A program made the position numbers and the translations under genes. The notes beneath the pieces were generated by a model that was not told the origin of the DNA, ran no database searches, and was given only the letters and a program-made list of their open reading frames with translations. A stretch of DNA of 64,000 nt, taken from Acinetobacter lactucae (lineage in GTDB: Bacteria; Pseudomonadota; Gammaproteobacteria; Pseudomonadales; Moraxellaceae). Positions 8,467 through 17,721 of the stretch are shown here, in pieces; position 1 is the first letter of the stretch, and each line of letters begins with the position of its first letter. Location of the stretch: positions 62,001 through 126,000 of the forward strand of contig NZ_LRPE01000013.1 of assembly GCF_001605885.1 (NCBI RefSeq), read 5' to 3'.

Positions 8467-8550
8467 TTCTCTCTTTACCTAACGAAGTGCTGTGGTTTTT
8501 CCCCAGACATCAATACAGCACGATCTTTAAAATCTCATGACTCTTGCATT

Positions 8551-9810
8551 TCATCCACGAATGCCCCGATCCGGGCTCACCCAACGCGCACGTTTCTCAT
8601 CTCCACGTTTTAAAACTTTTGGAAATGCCACAATAGTTGCCGAGATGGTGATTAGCCAAAAGACCAATGGATACCAGATCATCCAGAAATAGTTTTTTCC
8701 TAGATGTGGTTCATAACGACTATCCATCCACTTGCTTAAAGCAAACTGAATGAGACAGGTTGCCCCCAATAAAATACCGCTACCATAAGGTAAAAACGGA
8801 GAGCTCACAACGGCTAAAGCAGGGACCGGTAAAATAAAATGTACCAACCACAACAAAGCCATCGCTAGCATTAAATATGACCAAACTAAGGTTAAGCAAA
8901 GCTCAAACATTAAAGGCCATAGAAAATTTAATTTCGGTTTGGTAAACACATCAATATTTTTAATTAATACCTGTGCCCCACCCATAGCCCAACGTAACCG
9001 CTGTTTCCACAAACCATTTAGAGTTTCGGGCATTAAAATCCAGACCAAGGCATTCGGTTCAAAACGAATGTCCCAGCCTGCTCGCTGCAATTTCCAAGTA
9101 ATATCGATATCTTCAGTCAACATATTGGGAGACCAGTAATCGACTTGGTGAACAGCACTCTTACGAAAAGCGGTAATTACACCCGATACGGTAAACAAGC
9201 GACCAAAGGTACGTTGTGCACGTTTAATCATGCCGACAATCGAAGAGAACTCTCCGACCTGAATACGTCCTAGTAAAGTTGAGCGAGTACGGATACGTGG
9301 GTTACCCGTAACAGCTGCGATGGTTGGGTTTTCCAGAAAATGACGAATCATCCACTTTGCTGCATGTGGATCAAGTAAAGCATCCCCATCAATACCAATT
9401 AAAAACTCGGCATCAGTCATTAAGCTTCCGGCTTGCAACCCCATGGCTTTACCTTGGTTTTGAGCCAAATGAACAACACGTAATTTTTCATGTTGTGCTG
9501 CTAAACGGTCGAGTACCTCTCCTGTATTGTCTGAGCTACCATCATTAATCGCAATCACCTCAAAATGAGGATAGTCCAGTTTTAAAGCATGACTGATAGT
9601 CTCTTCTGCATTATCCCCTTCATTAAAACAAGGAATTAACACAGCGACTTTAGGATAACTTTCTAATGGAACAGGTTGATCGTAAGGCGGAGCCTGACGT
9701 TCTTTCCAATAGAAAATGATCGCGCCAATCATCCATAAATACGACATGAATAATGGATAATAGAAAACGAATTTTAAGGCATGCGACCATATTGCAGCAA
9801 AGATTGTCAT
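8551..9810 (-). CDS. pgaC: PgaC poly-beta-1,6-N-acetylglucosamine synthase (GT2)
   Basis: A 419-residue processive family-2 glycosyltransferase in the inner membrane. One N-terminal membrane segment is followed by the catalytic domain with INDGSSDNT (UDP binding), GIDGDALLD (DxD), the TEDID acceptor motif and QRLRW (the QxxRW processivity motif), then three to four C-terminal membrane segments. It polymerises UDP-GlcNAc into the biofilm polysaccharide PNAG. It lies 13 bases after pgaB and 84 bases before pgaD, in the canonical B-C-D order. Confidence 0.93.
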   Translation of the reverse strand: MTIFAAIWSHALKFVFYYPLFMSYLWMIGAIIFYWKERQAPPYDQPVPLESYPKVAVLIPCFNEGDNAEETISHALKLDYPHFEVIAINDGSSDNTGEVLDRLAAQHEKLRVVHLAQNQGKAMGLQAGSLMTDAEFLIGIDGDALLDPHAAKWMIRHFLENPTIAAVTGNPRIRTRSTLLGRIQVGEFSSIVGMIKRAQRTFGRLFTVSGVITAFRKSAVHQVDYWSPNMLTEDIDITWKLQRAGWDIRFEPNALVWILMPETLNGLWKQRLRWAMGGAQVLIKNIDVFTKPKLNFLWPLMFELCLTLVWSYLMLAMALLWLVHFILPVPALAVVSSPFLPYGSGILLGATCLIQFALSKWMDSRYEPHLGKNYFWMIWYPLVFWLITISATIVAFPKVLKRGDEKRARWVSPDRGIRG

Positions 9811-9823
9811 GTTTTAGCCTCAA

Positions 9824-11818
9824 CTACGGCACAAGACGAGATGATTTTTCAGCAAATGCTTTATGCATTGTGTTTACATCCGGATGATCTTTAATCGGGT
9901 CATCTGGGTAATATCCAACATGCATGACACCTTGCTGATAAAGAGAATGAATTGTTGCTGCCATTTCAGCCGATGGTACCTTTTCGTTTTTACGCCAGTC
10001 GGTTGCCTGTAATTCAAAAACAGTTTTCTTAATGCCATTTGGATATTGTTTCACACGATCAATCATATCTTTATAGAATTGATCGGCATTATCGACCTGT
10101 TCCATATAAGGCATTGCCATAATAGCCGTAAAGTCATAACGTTTTAACGACTCTTCAAGCGATTGTGAATACCAGTTTTCTGCATATGGTTTTAAAGCAA
10201 CTTGCGCGTATAAGTTACGTGCGGTAAGCAAGAACGGTTCATATTGTCGCACGTCATCAACGAGTTGCATGGCAAAATCATCTAGATATTTTGTCTTATA
10301 TGCCGTCCATTTCTGCAAGTCCTGATCATTACCACGGATTTTTGCTAAATCTGTTGGTAAGCCTTGTTTCGCATAGGCTTTTAATGCATCGGGGCTTGCA
10401 TCTTCATAGTCAGATAAAGTGACATCATCATGGAATAAAATTCCGTTAAATGAAGATGACTTAGCCAAGTCTTGATAAATCTCACGAATAGTTTGGCGTG
10501 CCTCTGGTGAGAATGGACTTAAACGGATATACCCCATGTTGAGGTGCTCACCTGCTTTTGCTTGCTCTGTCACCACCAAATCCTTAGAAACAGGATCAGT
10601 TTTTGGTAATTCCCATGCCAATAAAGGCATCCATGCATAAATACGACTTACAGGCGTACGGGTTTGAATTTGCCATGCTACACGGTTAAACAAGTCAGCA
10701 CGCATTGGAATATGGCGGTTTGGGAAATACACCATATCAGCAGAGCCATTCGCATCTGGATCTGAAAAAGCTTGCAAATAAACTGTATTTACACCCATCG
10801 CATTAATTCGGTCTAACAAGTGACCTAAATTACGTTCTTGCTGTTTCGGGTCTGGATCATAAATATAGTCCAGATCGACATGCATAATTTTTTGCGGACG
10901 GTTGTTATCCGTTAAATTCAATTCACGATTTTTGATTTCTTGAGCCAAATCATCCGTCGTCATATCGCCTTCTACCAAAATACGGCTCATATTTTGTAGC
11001 GATTGTTTTGCGTGGTCAGCCCCATCATCCAGTGTAATAGTTACTGGCATACCCAATTTTTTCGCAATTTGGACAGTTTGCATATTATAGCGACCATATG
11101 GCCACACCATAATACGTGGTGAACGTAAGCCATGCGCTTTGAGTAGCTCATTATTCTTCTTTAAGTCATTATAAATACGTGATTGATACTGTTCATCGTT
11201 CTCATAGGTTTGAGTTTTAACATCATAAAAACGAGTTGTTGCAGCAGGTTCAGAGTTACCTTGCGGGTTGCCTGTAATACCGCGGTGTAAATGATAGCTA
11301 TGGCTTGCAATCTCTACAAAACCACTATCTTGCATCTCTTTGAGCTCACCCCAGCTTAAGATTTTATCACGTGGGATTTCTTCCCCTGAAAAATCAACTT
11401 TCTGCCCTGCTTTTGGTTCTAACCATGAACCTACGACAGCAAGAACAACCGGAATTTTTTTAGCTTTAATGACAGGATAAGCATTTTGATAAAAAGATTG
11501 ATAACCATCATCTACAGTTAATAAAACTGGTTTTGTAGGCAGTTGAGCCTTACCCTGATGAGCACGGATCAGCTGATCAACCGTAATAAAATGGAATCCG
11601 TTTTTTTGTAGCCATTCAACATGCTGTGTAAATTGTTGAGTCGTCACTGCATATTGAGGAATTAAGGCATTTTTAGTATCGGTAATTTCATGATAACCAA
11701 TCACCGTGAGTGTTGAAGCGTCCAGTTTAGGTGGTTTAGCTAATGCCATGCCTGACAAACCTGCCAAGGCCAAGCCAAGTGATATGTTCAACAAAGGAGA
11801 TGCAAAGCGGATAGTCAT
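9824..11818 (-). CDS. pgaB: PgaB poly-N-acetylglucosamine N-deacetylase
   Basis: About 664 residues and full length for PgaB. A signal peptide ends near AGLSGMALA; no lipobox Cys is present, unlike the lipoprotein form of E. coli. The N-terminal polysaccharide-deacetylase domain shows LTVDDGYQSF (catalytic Asp and metal Asp) and the metal His pair in SHSYHLH. The C-terminal half (from about residue 300) is the glycoside-hydrolase-like domain that binds partly deacetylated PNAG, with LFHDDVTLSDYED. It should act in the periplasm before export. The ATG at 11818 is chosen; the longer reading begins with TTG. The usual upstream partner pgaA is missing. Confidence 0.92.
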   Translation of the reverse strand: MTIRFASPLLNISLGLALAGLSGMALAKPPKLDASTLTVIGYHEITDTKNALIPQYAVTTQQFTQHVEWLQKNGFHFITVDQLIRAHQGKAQLPTKPVLLTVDDGYQSFYQNAYPVIKAKKIPVVLAVVGSWLEPKAGQKVDFSGEEIPRDKILSWGELKEMQDSGFVEIASHSYHLHRGITGNPQGNSEPAATTRFYDVKTQTYENDEQYQSRIYNDLKKNNELLKAHGLRSPRIMVWPYGRYNMQTVQIAKKLGMPVTITLDDGADHAKQSLQNMSRILVEGDMTTDDLAQEIKNRELNLTDNNRPQKIMHVDLDYIYDPDPKQQERNLGHLLDRINAMGVNTVYLQAFSDPDANGSADMVYFPNRHIPMRADLFNRVAWQIQTRTPVSRIYAWMPLLAWELPKTDPVSKDLVVTEQAKAGEHLNMGYIRLSPFSPEARQTIREIYQDLAKSSSFNGILFHDDVTLSDYEDASPDALKAYAKQGLPTDLAKIRGNDQDLQKWTAYKTKYLDDFAMQLVDDVRQYEPFLLTARNLYAQVALKPYAENWYSQSLEESLKRYDFTAIMAMPYMEQVDNADQFYKDMIDRVKQYPNGIKKTVFELQATDWRKNEKVPSAEMAATIHSLYQQGVMHVGYYPDDPIKDHPDVNTMHKAFAEKSSRLVP

Positions 11819-11839
11819 GAAATAGCGTCTCAATATCAA

Positions 11840-12030
11840 TATAGATTATTTATGTGAAATTTGATGTTAAGGCACAAACTATTTGAAATTTGGTCTTAAT
11901 ATCACACTGCCTACAAATGAACAGTTTTTCATTTGGCATTTATAATCAAATAATCTGAAAATAATCTTAAATATTTAAAAAGCTAAAATATAAATTAATA
12001 ATGTATTTATATTTAAAGCTCATATAAATA
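11840..12030. other. Short AT-rich gap where pgaA would be expected
   Basis: About 190 bases between the pgaB start and the FKBP terminator. No coding remnant of an outer-membrane PgaA porin (about 800 residues in A. baumannii) is visible on either strand. The region should hold the pgaB promoter. Confidence 0.6.
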
Positions 12031-12060
12031 AGAAAGCCCCCTAAAGGGCTTTAAATTTTT
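12031..12060 (-). terminator. Hairpin after the FKBP gene
   Basis: AAAGCCC pairs with GGGCTTT around a short loop, 3 or more bases after the FKBP stop. The T run in the gene's direction is weak. Confidence 0.55.
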
Positions 12061-12062
12061 CA

Positions 12063-12401
12063 CTAGTCACGAGTTTTGACATCGAATAATTCAATCTCAA
12101 AAATTAAATTAGAGTTTGCTGGAATGATCTTACCCATTTTACGCTCACCATAAGCTAAATGAGCAGGCACGATGAGTTTACGTTTGCCGCCAACTTTCAT
12201 TCCCATAATGCCTTGGTCCCAGCCTTTAATCACACGGCCTGTGCCAATTACACATTCAAAATAATTACCGCGGTCAATTGAAGAATCAAATTTTGTGCCG
12301 TCTTCTAACCAACCTGTGTAGTGAGTTGTAATCAAAGCACCTTTAACCGCTTCTTTACCTTCACCTACTTTTAAATCGATAATTTCTAATTCATTTGACA
12401 T
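12063..12401 (-). CDS. FKBP-type peptidyl-prolyl cis-trans isomerase
   Basis: A 112-residue single FKBP domain without a signal peptide, so cytoplasmic. The fold's markers are all present: TTHYTGWLEDGTKFDSS, the VIKGWDQGIMGMKVGGKRKL segment with the active-site Trp, and AYGERKMGKIIPANSNLIFEIEL. It catalyses proline isomerisation during protein folding. It is a single-gene unit with its own hairpin terminator. Confidence 0.93.
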   Translation of the reverse strand: MSNELEIIDLKVGEGKEAVKGALITTHYTGWLEDGTKFDSSIDRGNYFECVIGTGRVIKGWDQGIMGMKVGGKRKLIVPAHLAYGERKMGKIIPANSNLIFEIELFDVKTRD

Positions 12402-12488
12402 GGTTTACCCCTTAATCTGAATCTTGAAAATCGCAATTGGTACTTAGTGTACCAACTGAATCTGTAGAATTTGTTGCGCTTTTCTATG

Positions 12489-13019
12489 TTACTGTAACTG
12501 TGTCCACACAACACTTGCCTGACCCTTTTCACCTAAAAGCGTCCACTCGTTGTCCATAACATTTAATTGAAGCTGCATGGTACGTTCACAAAGTTGTTCA
12601 AGCTCTGCTGTACTTTGAGGAGCAATTTGCCACACCTGAACGTTACTTAACGTTTTAATTTTACTGTTTCGTTTCCACCAGTCTTCGACTTGTGTGCCAT
12701 ACACAACAAGCGCAACTGTTTTACAGCGCGCACTGGCTTTTTTGACTTTATCTTCAGACGGTAGACCAACTTCAATCCATGTTTCTAACTGACCCGTTAA
12801 ATCTTTTTGCCATAATGCTGGCTCGTCAGTTTCAAAAAGGTCTTTAGTAAACTCAAGCTCATCACTTGCGAAACGGGCAAAAGCCATCAAACGAACCATT
12901 AAACGTTCTAAAGTTTCCGAAGGATGCAAGGCAAGCGTCAGCTGGTAATCACCATAAATATGGTCATCCATATTGGCAATATTCAAGTCTGCCTTATAAA
13001 TTGTTGCTTTAAGCGCCAT
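12489..13019 (-). CDS. yaeQ: YaeQ family protein
   Basis: A 176-residue protein of the YaeQ family, whose known structure has a PD-(D/E)XK nuclease-like core but whose cell role is unsettled. The start (MALKATIYKADLNIA) and the DEPALWQKDLTGQLETWIEVGLPSEDKVKKAS segment are typical. A longer reading from 13091 adds a hydrophobic leader not found in the family, so the ATG at 13019 is chosen. It is divergent from the DctA-type symporter. Confidence 0.88.
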   Translation of the reverse strand: MALKATIYKADLNIANMDDHIYGDYQLTLALHPSETLERLMVRLMAFARFASDELEFTKDLFETDEPALWQKDLTGQLETWIEVGLPSEDKVKKASARCKTVALVVYGTQVEDWWKRNSKIKTLSNVQVWQIAPQSTAELEQLCERTMQLQLNVMDNEWTLLGEKGQASVVWTQLQ

Positions 13020-13208
13020 GATTAATATGTCCAAAAATTTGGCGCTAAGGATACTCGATTTTAGGTAAAAAATTATAAAAAAACTGAACAATACAAAGCA
13101 TAGTCATGTGAAATTTGCATATTCTTCCAAAACGCTCAGCTTATTTTATAGTTGGCCGGTTTTTTGCTTTAGAGAGAGATATTCTCCTCTTTCTAAAATT
13201 GATGACTT

Positions 13209-14471
13209 ATGTGGCTAAAGCTCAAGCGTAGTTTATTTTTACAGGTTCTTTGTGCTCTCTTTCTTGGGGTTGCAGTTGGAATCGGCTTTCATGATTTCTC
13301 CCTATCTTTAAAGCCATTAGGTGATGGTTTTATTTCTTTAATTAAAATGCTGATTGCCCCTATTGTGTTTTGTGTGGTTGTACTGGGAATCTATGGTGCA
13401 AATGACATCAAAAAAATGGGCAAAGTCGGTGCAAAAACTATTCTTTATTTTGAGGTGGTCACCAGTATTGCCTTAATTTTAGGCATTGTTGTGGCTTATG
13501 TATTTAAACCAGGCGTCGGTATGAATATTGATATTAGCCATTTAGATGCAAAAGATTTAAGTACCTATACCGAACGCGCCCATGAAATGCATACAGGTGC
13601 GGAATTTCTACTCAATATTATTCCAAAAACCTTCACTGCTGCTTTTGCAAACGGCGATATTTTACAGGTTTTATTGATCGCTATTTTATTTGGTGTTTCC
13701 CTACTTTTAATTCCTAAACATTTGGCAGAGCTGGTGCGTCAAGCGCTTGAAGCTTTTTCTGAAGTCTTCTTTAAAATTATGGGGCTCATTATACGTTTAG
13801 CTCCAATTGGTGTATTCGGTTCAGTGGCCTATACCACTGCTAAATTTGGTTTAGATTCACTCTTACAATTGGGTTATTTAGTTTTACTGTTTTATGCAAC
13901 CTGCATTTTATTTGTCGTTATTGTTTTAGGCTCGATTTTAAAACTTGCCGGTTTCAACATTTTCAAATTTGTGGGCTATTTTAAAGATGAACTCGCTATT
14001 GTTTTAGGTACAGCCTCTTCTGATTCTGTGCTTCCACAAATTATGAAAAAACTCAAAAATTTGGGAATCAAAGATTCAACAGTCGGTTTGGTTATTCCAA
14101 CTGGTTATTCTTTTAATTTAGATGGATTTTCAATTTACTTAACTTTAGGGGTGATCTTTATTGCGCAAGCCTGCAATATTGATTTGTCTATGCATGACTT
14201 ACTGGCTATTTTGCTGGTTTCGCTCATTACATCTAAAGGCGCTCACGGTATTCCCGGCTCGGCCTTAGTTATTCTTGCAGCCACACTTTCAGTGATACCA
14301 AGTCTCCCTGCAATTGGCTTAGTGCTGCTACTTTCAGTTGACTGGTTTATTGGAATTATTCGTGCCTGTACCAATTTAATCGGCAACTGTGTCGCGACCG
14401 TAGTGATTGCTCACTGGGAAAAAGATATTGACCATGCTCAAGCCAAAGCAGTGTTAGATACAAAACCTTAA
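13209..14471 (+). CDS. dctA: Dicarboxylate/amino acid:cation symporter (DctA/GltP family)
   Basis: A 420-residue sodium- or proton-coupled symporter. Family signatures are FISLIKMLIAPIVFCVVVLGI in TM2-3, the serine-rich HP1 loop (GTASSDSVLPQIMKKL), the substrate/cation motif PTGYSFNLDG in TM7, and the HP2 loop SKGAHGIPGSA. The length and the conserved loop order fit DctA, the aerobic C4-dicarboxylate uptake system. HP1 reads SSDS where DctA usually has SSES, so specificity for C4-dicarboxylates is likely but not certain. It is monocistronic, followed by a hairpin. Confidence 0.85.
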   Translation: MWLKLKRSLFLQVLCALFLGVAVGIGFHDFSLSLKPLGDGFISLIKMLIAPIVFCVVVLGIYGANDIKKMGKVGAKTILYFEVVTSIALILGIVVAYVFKPGVGMNIDISHLDAKDLSTYTERAHEMHTGAEFLLNIIPKTFTAAFANGDILQVLLIAILFGVSLLLIPKHLAELVRQALEAFSEVFFKIMGLIIRLAPIGVFGSVAYTTAKFGLDSLLQLGYLVLLFYATCILFVVIVLGSILKLAGFNIFKFVGYFKDELAIVLGTASSDSVLPQIMKKLKNLGIKDSTVGLVIPTGYSFNLDGFSIYLTLGVIFIAQACNIDLSMHDLLAILLVSLITSKGAHGIPGSALVILAATLSVIPSLPAIGLVLLLSVDWFIGIIRACTNLIGNCVATVVIAHWEKDIDHAQAKAVLDTKP

Positions 14472-14484
14472 AATCAGTTTTAGG

Positions 14485-14514
14485 GAACATTAAATCGTCT
14501 TTGGTTTAATGTTC
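14485..14514 (+). terminator. Hairpin between convergent genes
   Basis: GAACATTAAA (14485-14494) pairs with TTTAATGTTC (14505-14514), directly between the dctA stop and the COG0523 stop. Confidence 0.7.
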
Positions 14515-14515
14515 T

Positions 14516-15514
14516 CTATTCTTCAAGCTGACAGGCAAGTAATGCTGTTTCAAAAGCCAACCAATCATGATTATGTTCGCTAATGATTTCAATACGGTTA
14601 TCAATGCCCTCTTCACCAGACTTATAATTAAACTGATCAGGATTAAAGTTAAAAACTTTCCACCCTTGATCTGTGTTAAAAATTCCCTTTATTCGTAGCC
14701 AGTCTTGCTGTGCACATAATAAATCTAGCAAAGCATAAAACTCGAATTTCCAGCGTTTAGGCAACTTCCAACCAGCCACAATATAACCTTGTGCCGACTC
14801 GACATAATGATAAGGTAATTGCTGAATTTCCTTTACGACCTCTCTCTCACTCATTTGCTTTTGAAGTTTAAGTAAAGGTTGTATAGATCGCTCGATTAAA
14901 CGAGCAGCGATGTCAATTTTATTTAACGCTAACTGACCATGTTCAATTTTAATCCACTCTTGGTGATAAGGCTGGTATTCGTCTTTTAATAGCTCAAGCG
15001 CCTGATTATCTTCAAAAGTCATTACATCGGTATGTGACACCACCACAATTTGAGCAGCTTTTAACTGATCTTCATAAAGGTTTTGTTTAACCCAATTGGT
15101 ATCGTGCAAACGACTGCCATCAACCACCGTAATTAACGCTCGCATGGCTAAACTACTTTGCCAATGAGGTTCAGTCAGTTGGTCAAATAACTGAGAAGGA
15201 TGCCCAAGCCCAGTCGGCTCAATAAACAGCCTGTCTGGCTTTTGTTCACTCAATAGACGGGCTAAAGCAATATGCATAGGTAATTGACTGCTACAACATA
15301 AACAACCACCTAATAGTTCTTTGACTGCATATCCTTCATCTTGAGGTAAGAGTTGTTGGTCTACTCCAATTTGCCCAAACTCATTCATTAATACAGCCCA
15401 AACCTCATTTTTAGGCTTTTGACTTAATAAATGCTGTAATAATGTGGTTTTTCCTGCCCCTAAAAAACCAGAAATAATATGGGTAGGAACAGTTTTTTGG
15501 GCAATCAATTTCAC
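14516..15514 (-). CDS. COG0523/CobW-type metal-chaperone GTPase
   Basis: A 332-residue G3E-family GTPase. The Walker A motif is SGFLGAGKTTLL (about residues 15-26), the metal-binding motif GGCLCC (CxCC) lies near residues 69-74, IEPTGLGHP follows as the switch region, and VVSHTD serves as the base-recognition motif. Members move zinc or cobalt to client proteins, and several are induced by zinc shortage. I found no clear Zur box upstream, so a zinc link is unproven. It starts with GTG at 15514 and has a weak ribosome-binding site. Confidence 0.85.
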   Translation of the reverse strand: MKLIAQKTVPTHIISGFLGAGKTTLLQHLLSQKPKNEVWAVLMNEFGQIGVDQQLLPQDEGYAVKELLGGCLCCSSQLPMHIALARLLSEQKPDRLFIEPTGLGHPSQLFDQLTEPHWQSSLAMRALITVVDGSRLHDTNWVKQNLYEDQLKAAQIVVVSHTDVMTFEDNQALELLKDEYQPYHQEWIKIEHGQLALNKIDIAARLIERSIQPLLKLQKQMSEREVVKEIQQLPYHYVESAQGYIVAGWKLPKRWKFEFYALLDLLCAQQDWLRIKGIFNTDQGWKVFNFNPDQFNYKSGEEGIDNRIEIISEHNHDWLAFETALLACQLEE

Positions 15515-16013
15515 AAGCGGCTCAAGTCAACAAGGTTTAAAAACTAAGAAAGATATATCACTGTTTAAGTACCATGAAAATGATTTTTCACTTTGAAGAT
15601 ATATTTTTCAATTATCGGGCTAAAGCATCAAATATGTGACAGGCATCTCATCAATTATCTAAATTAACTTTTAATATCCACAATTCAAACGAAATATCCT
15701 ATTCATCCATATTCACAATTCATGCCAAAGTGTTTTCTTTGCGTAACTAAACTGGTTTTTTTTCATTCAAAACGAAATATTTTTACACATTTTAAGGTGT
15801 AAATACGCCCTTAAACTTTACAGATTCCGCACATAAACGGGCCGTATATTTCATATTGTTAAGATAGCCGTAATAGATTGTTAAGTTAATTGATGTAATC
15901 CAAACCTCGGCTTAGCATGTGTCCTAGCTTAGTCATTCAGCCATGCAGGTTTCATGTATGTATGAACGATTAAGTTTAATTTATTTTTAAATGAAATTTA
16001 AGGATGCCATAAA
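15515..16013. other. Gene-free 499-base intergenic region
   Basis: AT-rich. No ORF of note, no strong hairpin and no clear operator was seen. It presumably carries the COG0523 promoter and the promoter plus a long leader of the small secreted protein gene. Confidence 0.4.
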
Positions 16014-16214
16014 ATGAAATTAGCTAAAACTTTACTTGCTACTACACTCGCTTTAACTGCTGCTTCAACTTTCGCTGCTTCTAAGCACGACCAAGCACAT
16101 AACACTGCTGGTGAAGAAAAAGTTGTTGTTTCAACTCAAGAACAAGCAAACACTGCAAATGCTGCATCTGACGCTGTAGGTTCAGCTTCTGAAGCTGCTC
16201 CTGCAACTCGTTAA
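16014..16214 (+). CDS. Small alanine-rich exported protein
   Basis: A 66-residue precursor. An N-terminal signal peptide (KLAKTLLATTLALTAASTFA, cleavage after AFA-type motif at about residue 22) leaves a mature peptide of about 44 residues rich in Ala, Thr, Glu and Gln and lacking Cys. It is preceded by AAGGA 9 bases before the ATG and followed by a very strong terminator, so it is a compact monocistronic gene that is probably well expressed. I do not recognise a functional family; periplasmic location is the only inference. Confidence 0.75.
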   Translation: MKLAKTLLATTLALTAASTFAASKHDQAHNTAGEEKVVVSTQEQANTANAASDAVGSASEAAPATR

Positions 16215-16291
16215 TTCTCTCAGCATTCTCCTCCAAGCTCAGAGATAATTTTACTGAAATGAAAAATGGACGCTGAATTTTAGTAAAGAAG

Positions 16292-16330
16292 AAAAAGGAT
16301 CGAACCATGCTGCGGTTCGATCCTTTTTTT
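16292..16330 (+). terminator. Strong Rho-independent terminator
   Basis: A 15-base perfect stem, AAAAAGGATCGAACC with its complement at 16314-16328, and a T run. It also covers the 3' end of the convergent thioesterase gene. Confidence 0.92.
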
Positions 16331-16844
16331 ATGAAGATTTTTTGTACATGCTACAAGATGGATTGTGGTTTTCTTGAAGACGTAAAACCTTACGGTGCTC
16401 AGCTGCTTCAAAGCGGCAACGTTTCCACTCAGTATTGAGGTTTAATTGGGGTACTTCACATGGCTTACCCTGTTCATCAACAGCAACCATCGTGAAATAA
16501 CAGCTATTGGTATGGCGCACTGTCCGCTTCTGGATATTTTGGGCTTCAACGCGAATACCGACTTCCATAGAAGTACGACCTACATGGTTCACACTTGCCA
16601 AAAAGGTGACCAATTCACCTACATAAATCGGTTCTTTAAAATTCACCTTATCTACAGATAAAGTCACCACGTAGCCACCCGAATAACGACTTGCGCAAGC
16701 GTAAGCAACTTGGTCTAGTAGTTTTAGAATCGTACCACCATGAACATTACCTGAAAAATTTGCCATATCAGGCGTCATCAAAACTGACATCGTCAATTCA
16801 GACTGATCATCAGTTGCTGTGGTCATTTCATCTAATGTAGGCAT
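16329..16844 (-). CDS. Acyl-CoA thioesterase, hotdog fold (YciA/BACH-like)
   Basis: A 171-residue hotdog-fold thioesterase. The core motif NFSGNVHGGTILKLLDQVAYACASRYSGG holds the catalytic Asp on the hotdog helix (about residues 30-58), followed by the VDKVNFKEPIYVGEL and GRTSMEVGIRVEAQ strands of the fold. Such enzymes hydrolyse short- to long-chain acyl-CoA. The C-terminus carries an extra basic tail with two Cys. The stop codon overlaps the terminator of the convergent small secreted gene. Confidence 0.88.
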   Translation of the reverse strand: MPTLDEMTTATDDQSELTMSVLMTPDMANFSGNVHGGTILKLLDQVAYACASRYSGGYVVTLSVDKVNFKEPIYVGELVTFLASVNHVGRTSMEVGIRVEAQNIQKRTVRHTNSCYFTMVAVDEQGKPCEVPQLNLNTEWKRCRFEAAEHRKVLRLQENHNPSCSMYKKSS

Positions 16845-17039
16845 AGCTCAACTCTGTCTTAAAACAAGCTCAGTCAACATTATGGTTGATAATTCACAAA
16901 AAAAACATGCTTAAATCCACAACATAGCATTGTATTTTTTAATATCTTTGATTGTTTTTTAAAATTTAATTTTTTAAGGCACTATTTTTAAAGTTATTTT
17001 TTAATGCTACTTTTATTTATCTTAGAGTTTTTTAGAAGA

Positions 17040-17076
17040 TGCTATGCCATTTTATTCCATGTTCAATGGCATAGCA
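17040..17076 (-). terminator. Hairpin after marC
   Basis: TGCTATGCCATT (17040-17051) pairs perfectly with its complement at 17065-17076. It is located 20 bases after the marC stop; the T run is weak. Confidence 0.6.
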
Positions 17077-17095
17077 GGTTCTTATGAGTGACTTG

Positions 17096-17710
17096 CTAAA
17101 CTTTATTAATGACGCCTGTCACACCATTAATAATCATATCAATGGCGATCGTACCGATTAATAAAGCAGATAAACGCCCGACAATATCAAAATAACGGTC
17201 AATATGTTTGGCATGTTTATAGCGTAAATGATCATGTGAAAATTTCATCAAAATCAAAATGCTGCAAGTTAAAAACAAGGTGAAGGCAATCACTAGAGCT
17301 GCCTCACCAATTGACATTTCAATCCCTGTGACCACAGCCGCACTAATGGTGCCCGGGCCGATCATAAATGGCATGGCAATGGTGCCAGCCAGATGTTCTG
17401 GTGCCCCACGCATTTCACCAATGGTATCGGCACCCTGAAACACATAGCGATAGCCAATCACCAAAAAGATGAGGCCTCCAAAGATCTGAAAGGCTTCAAA
17501 ACGTACATTCAGATATTTACTAAAAATTGTTTCGCCGCCCCATGCAAATAGCATGAACACGACAAAAGCAATTAAACTGCCCTGAATCAGTGCTTTATTA
17601 AACACCTTAGCTTCTGAATGGCGGATTAAGCCAATCATATAAATGCTCATTAAAAAAGGATTGAGCAATGAGAAAAATAAAGCAAAAGAATGTAGATAAG
17701 GAGAAGCCAT
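17096..17710 (-). CDS. MarC family integral membrane protein
   Basis: A 204-residue protein with six hydrophobic segments. Family hallmarks are FFSLLNPFLM near the N-terminus and the AMPFMIGPGTISAAVV loop before TM4. MarC proteins have no established substrate despite their name. It follows betT2 with 11 bases between the two genes in the same orientation, so it is probably co-transcribed with the choline transporters and ends at a hairpin. Confidence 0.87.
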   Translation of the reverse strand: MASPYLHSFALFFSLLNPFLMSIYMIGLIRHSEAKVFNKALIQGSLIAFVVFMLFAWGGETIFSKYLNVRFEAFQIFGGLIFLVIGYRYVFQGADTIGEMRGAPEHLAGTIAMPFMIGPGTISAAVVTGIEMSIGEAALVIAFTLFLTCSILILMKFSHDHLRYKHAKHIDRYFDIVGRLSALLIGTIAIDMIINGVTGVINKV

Positions 17711-17721
17711 GCATTTTCCTC

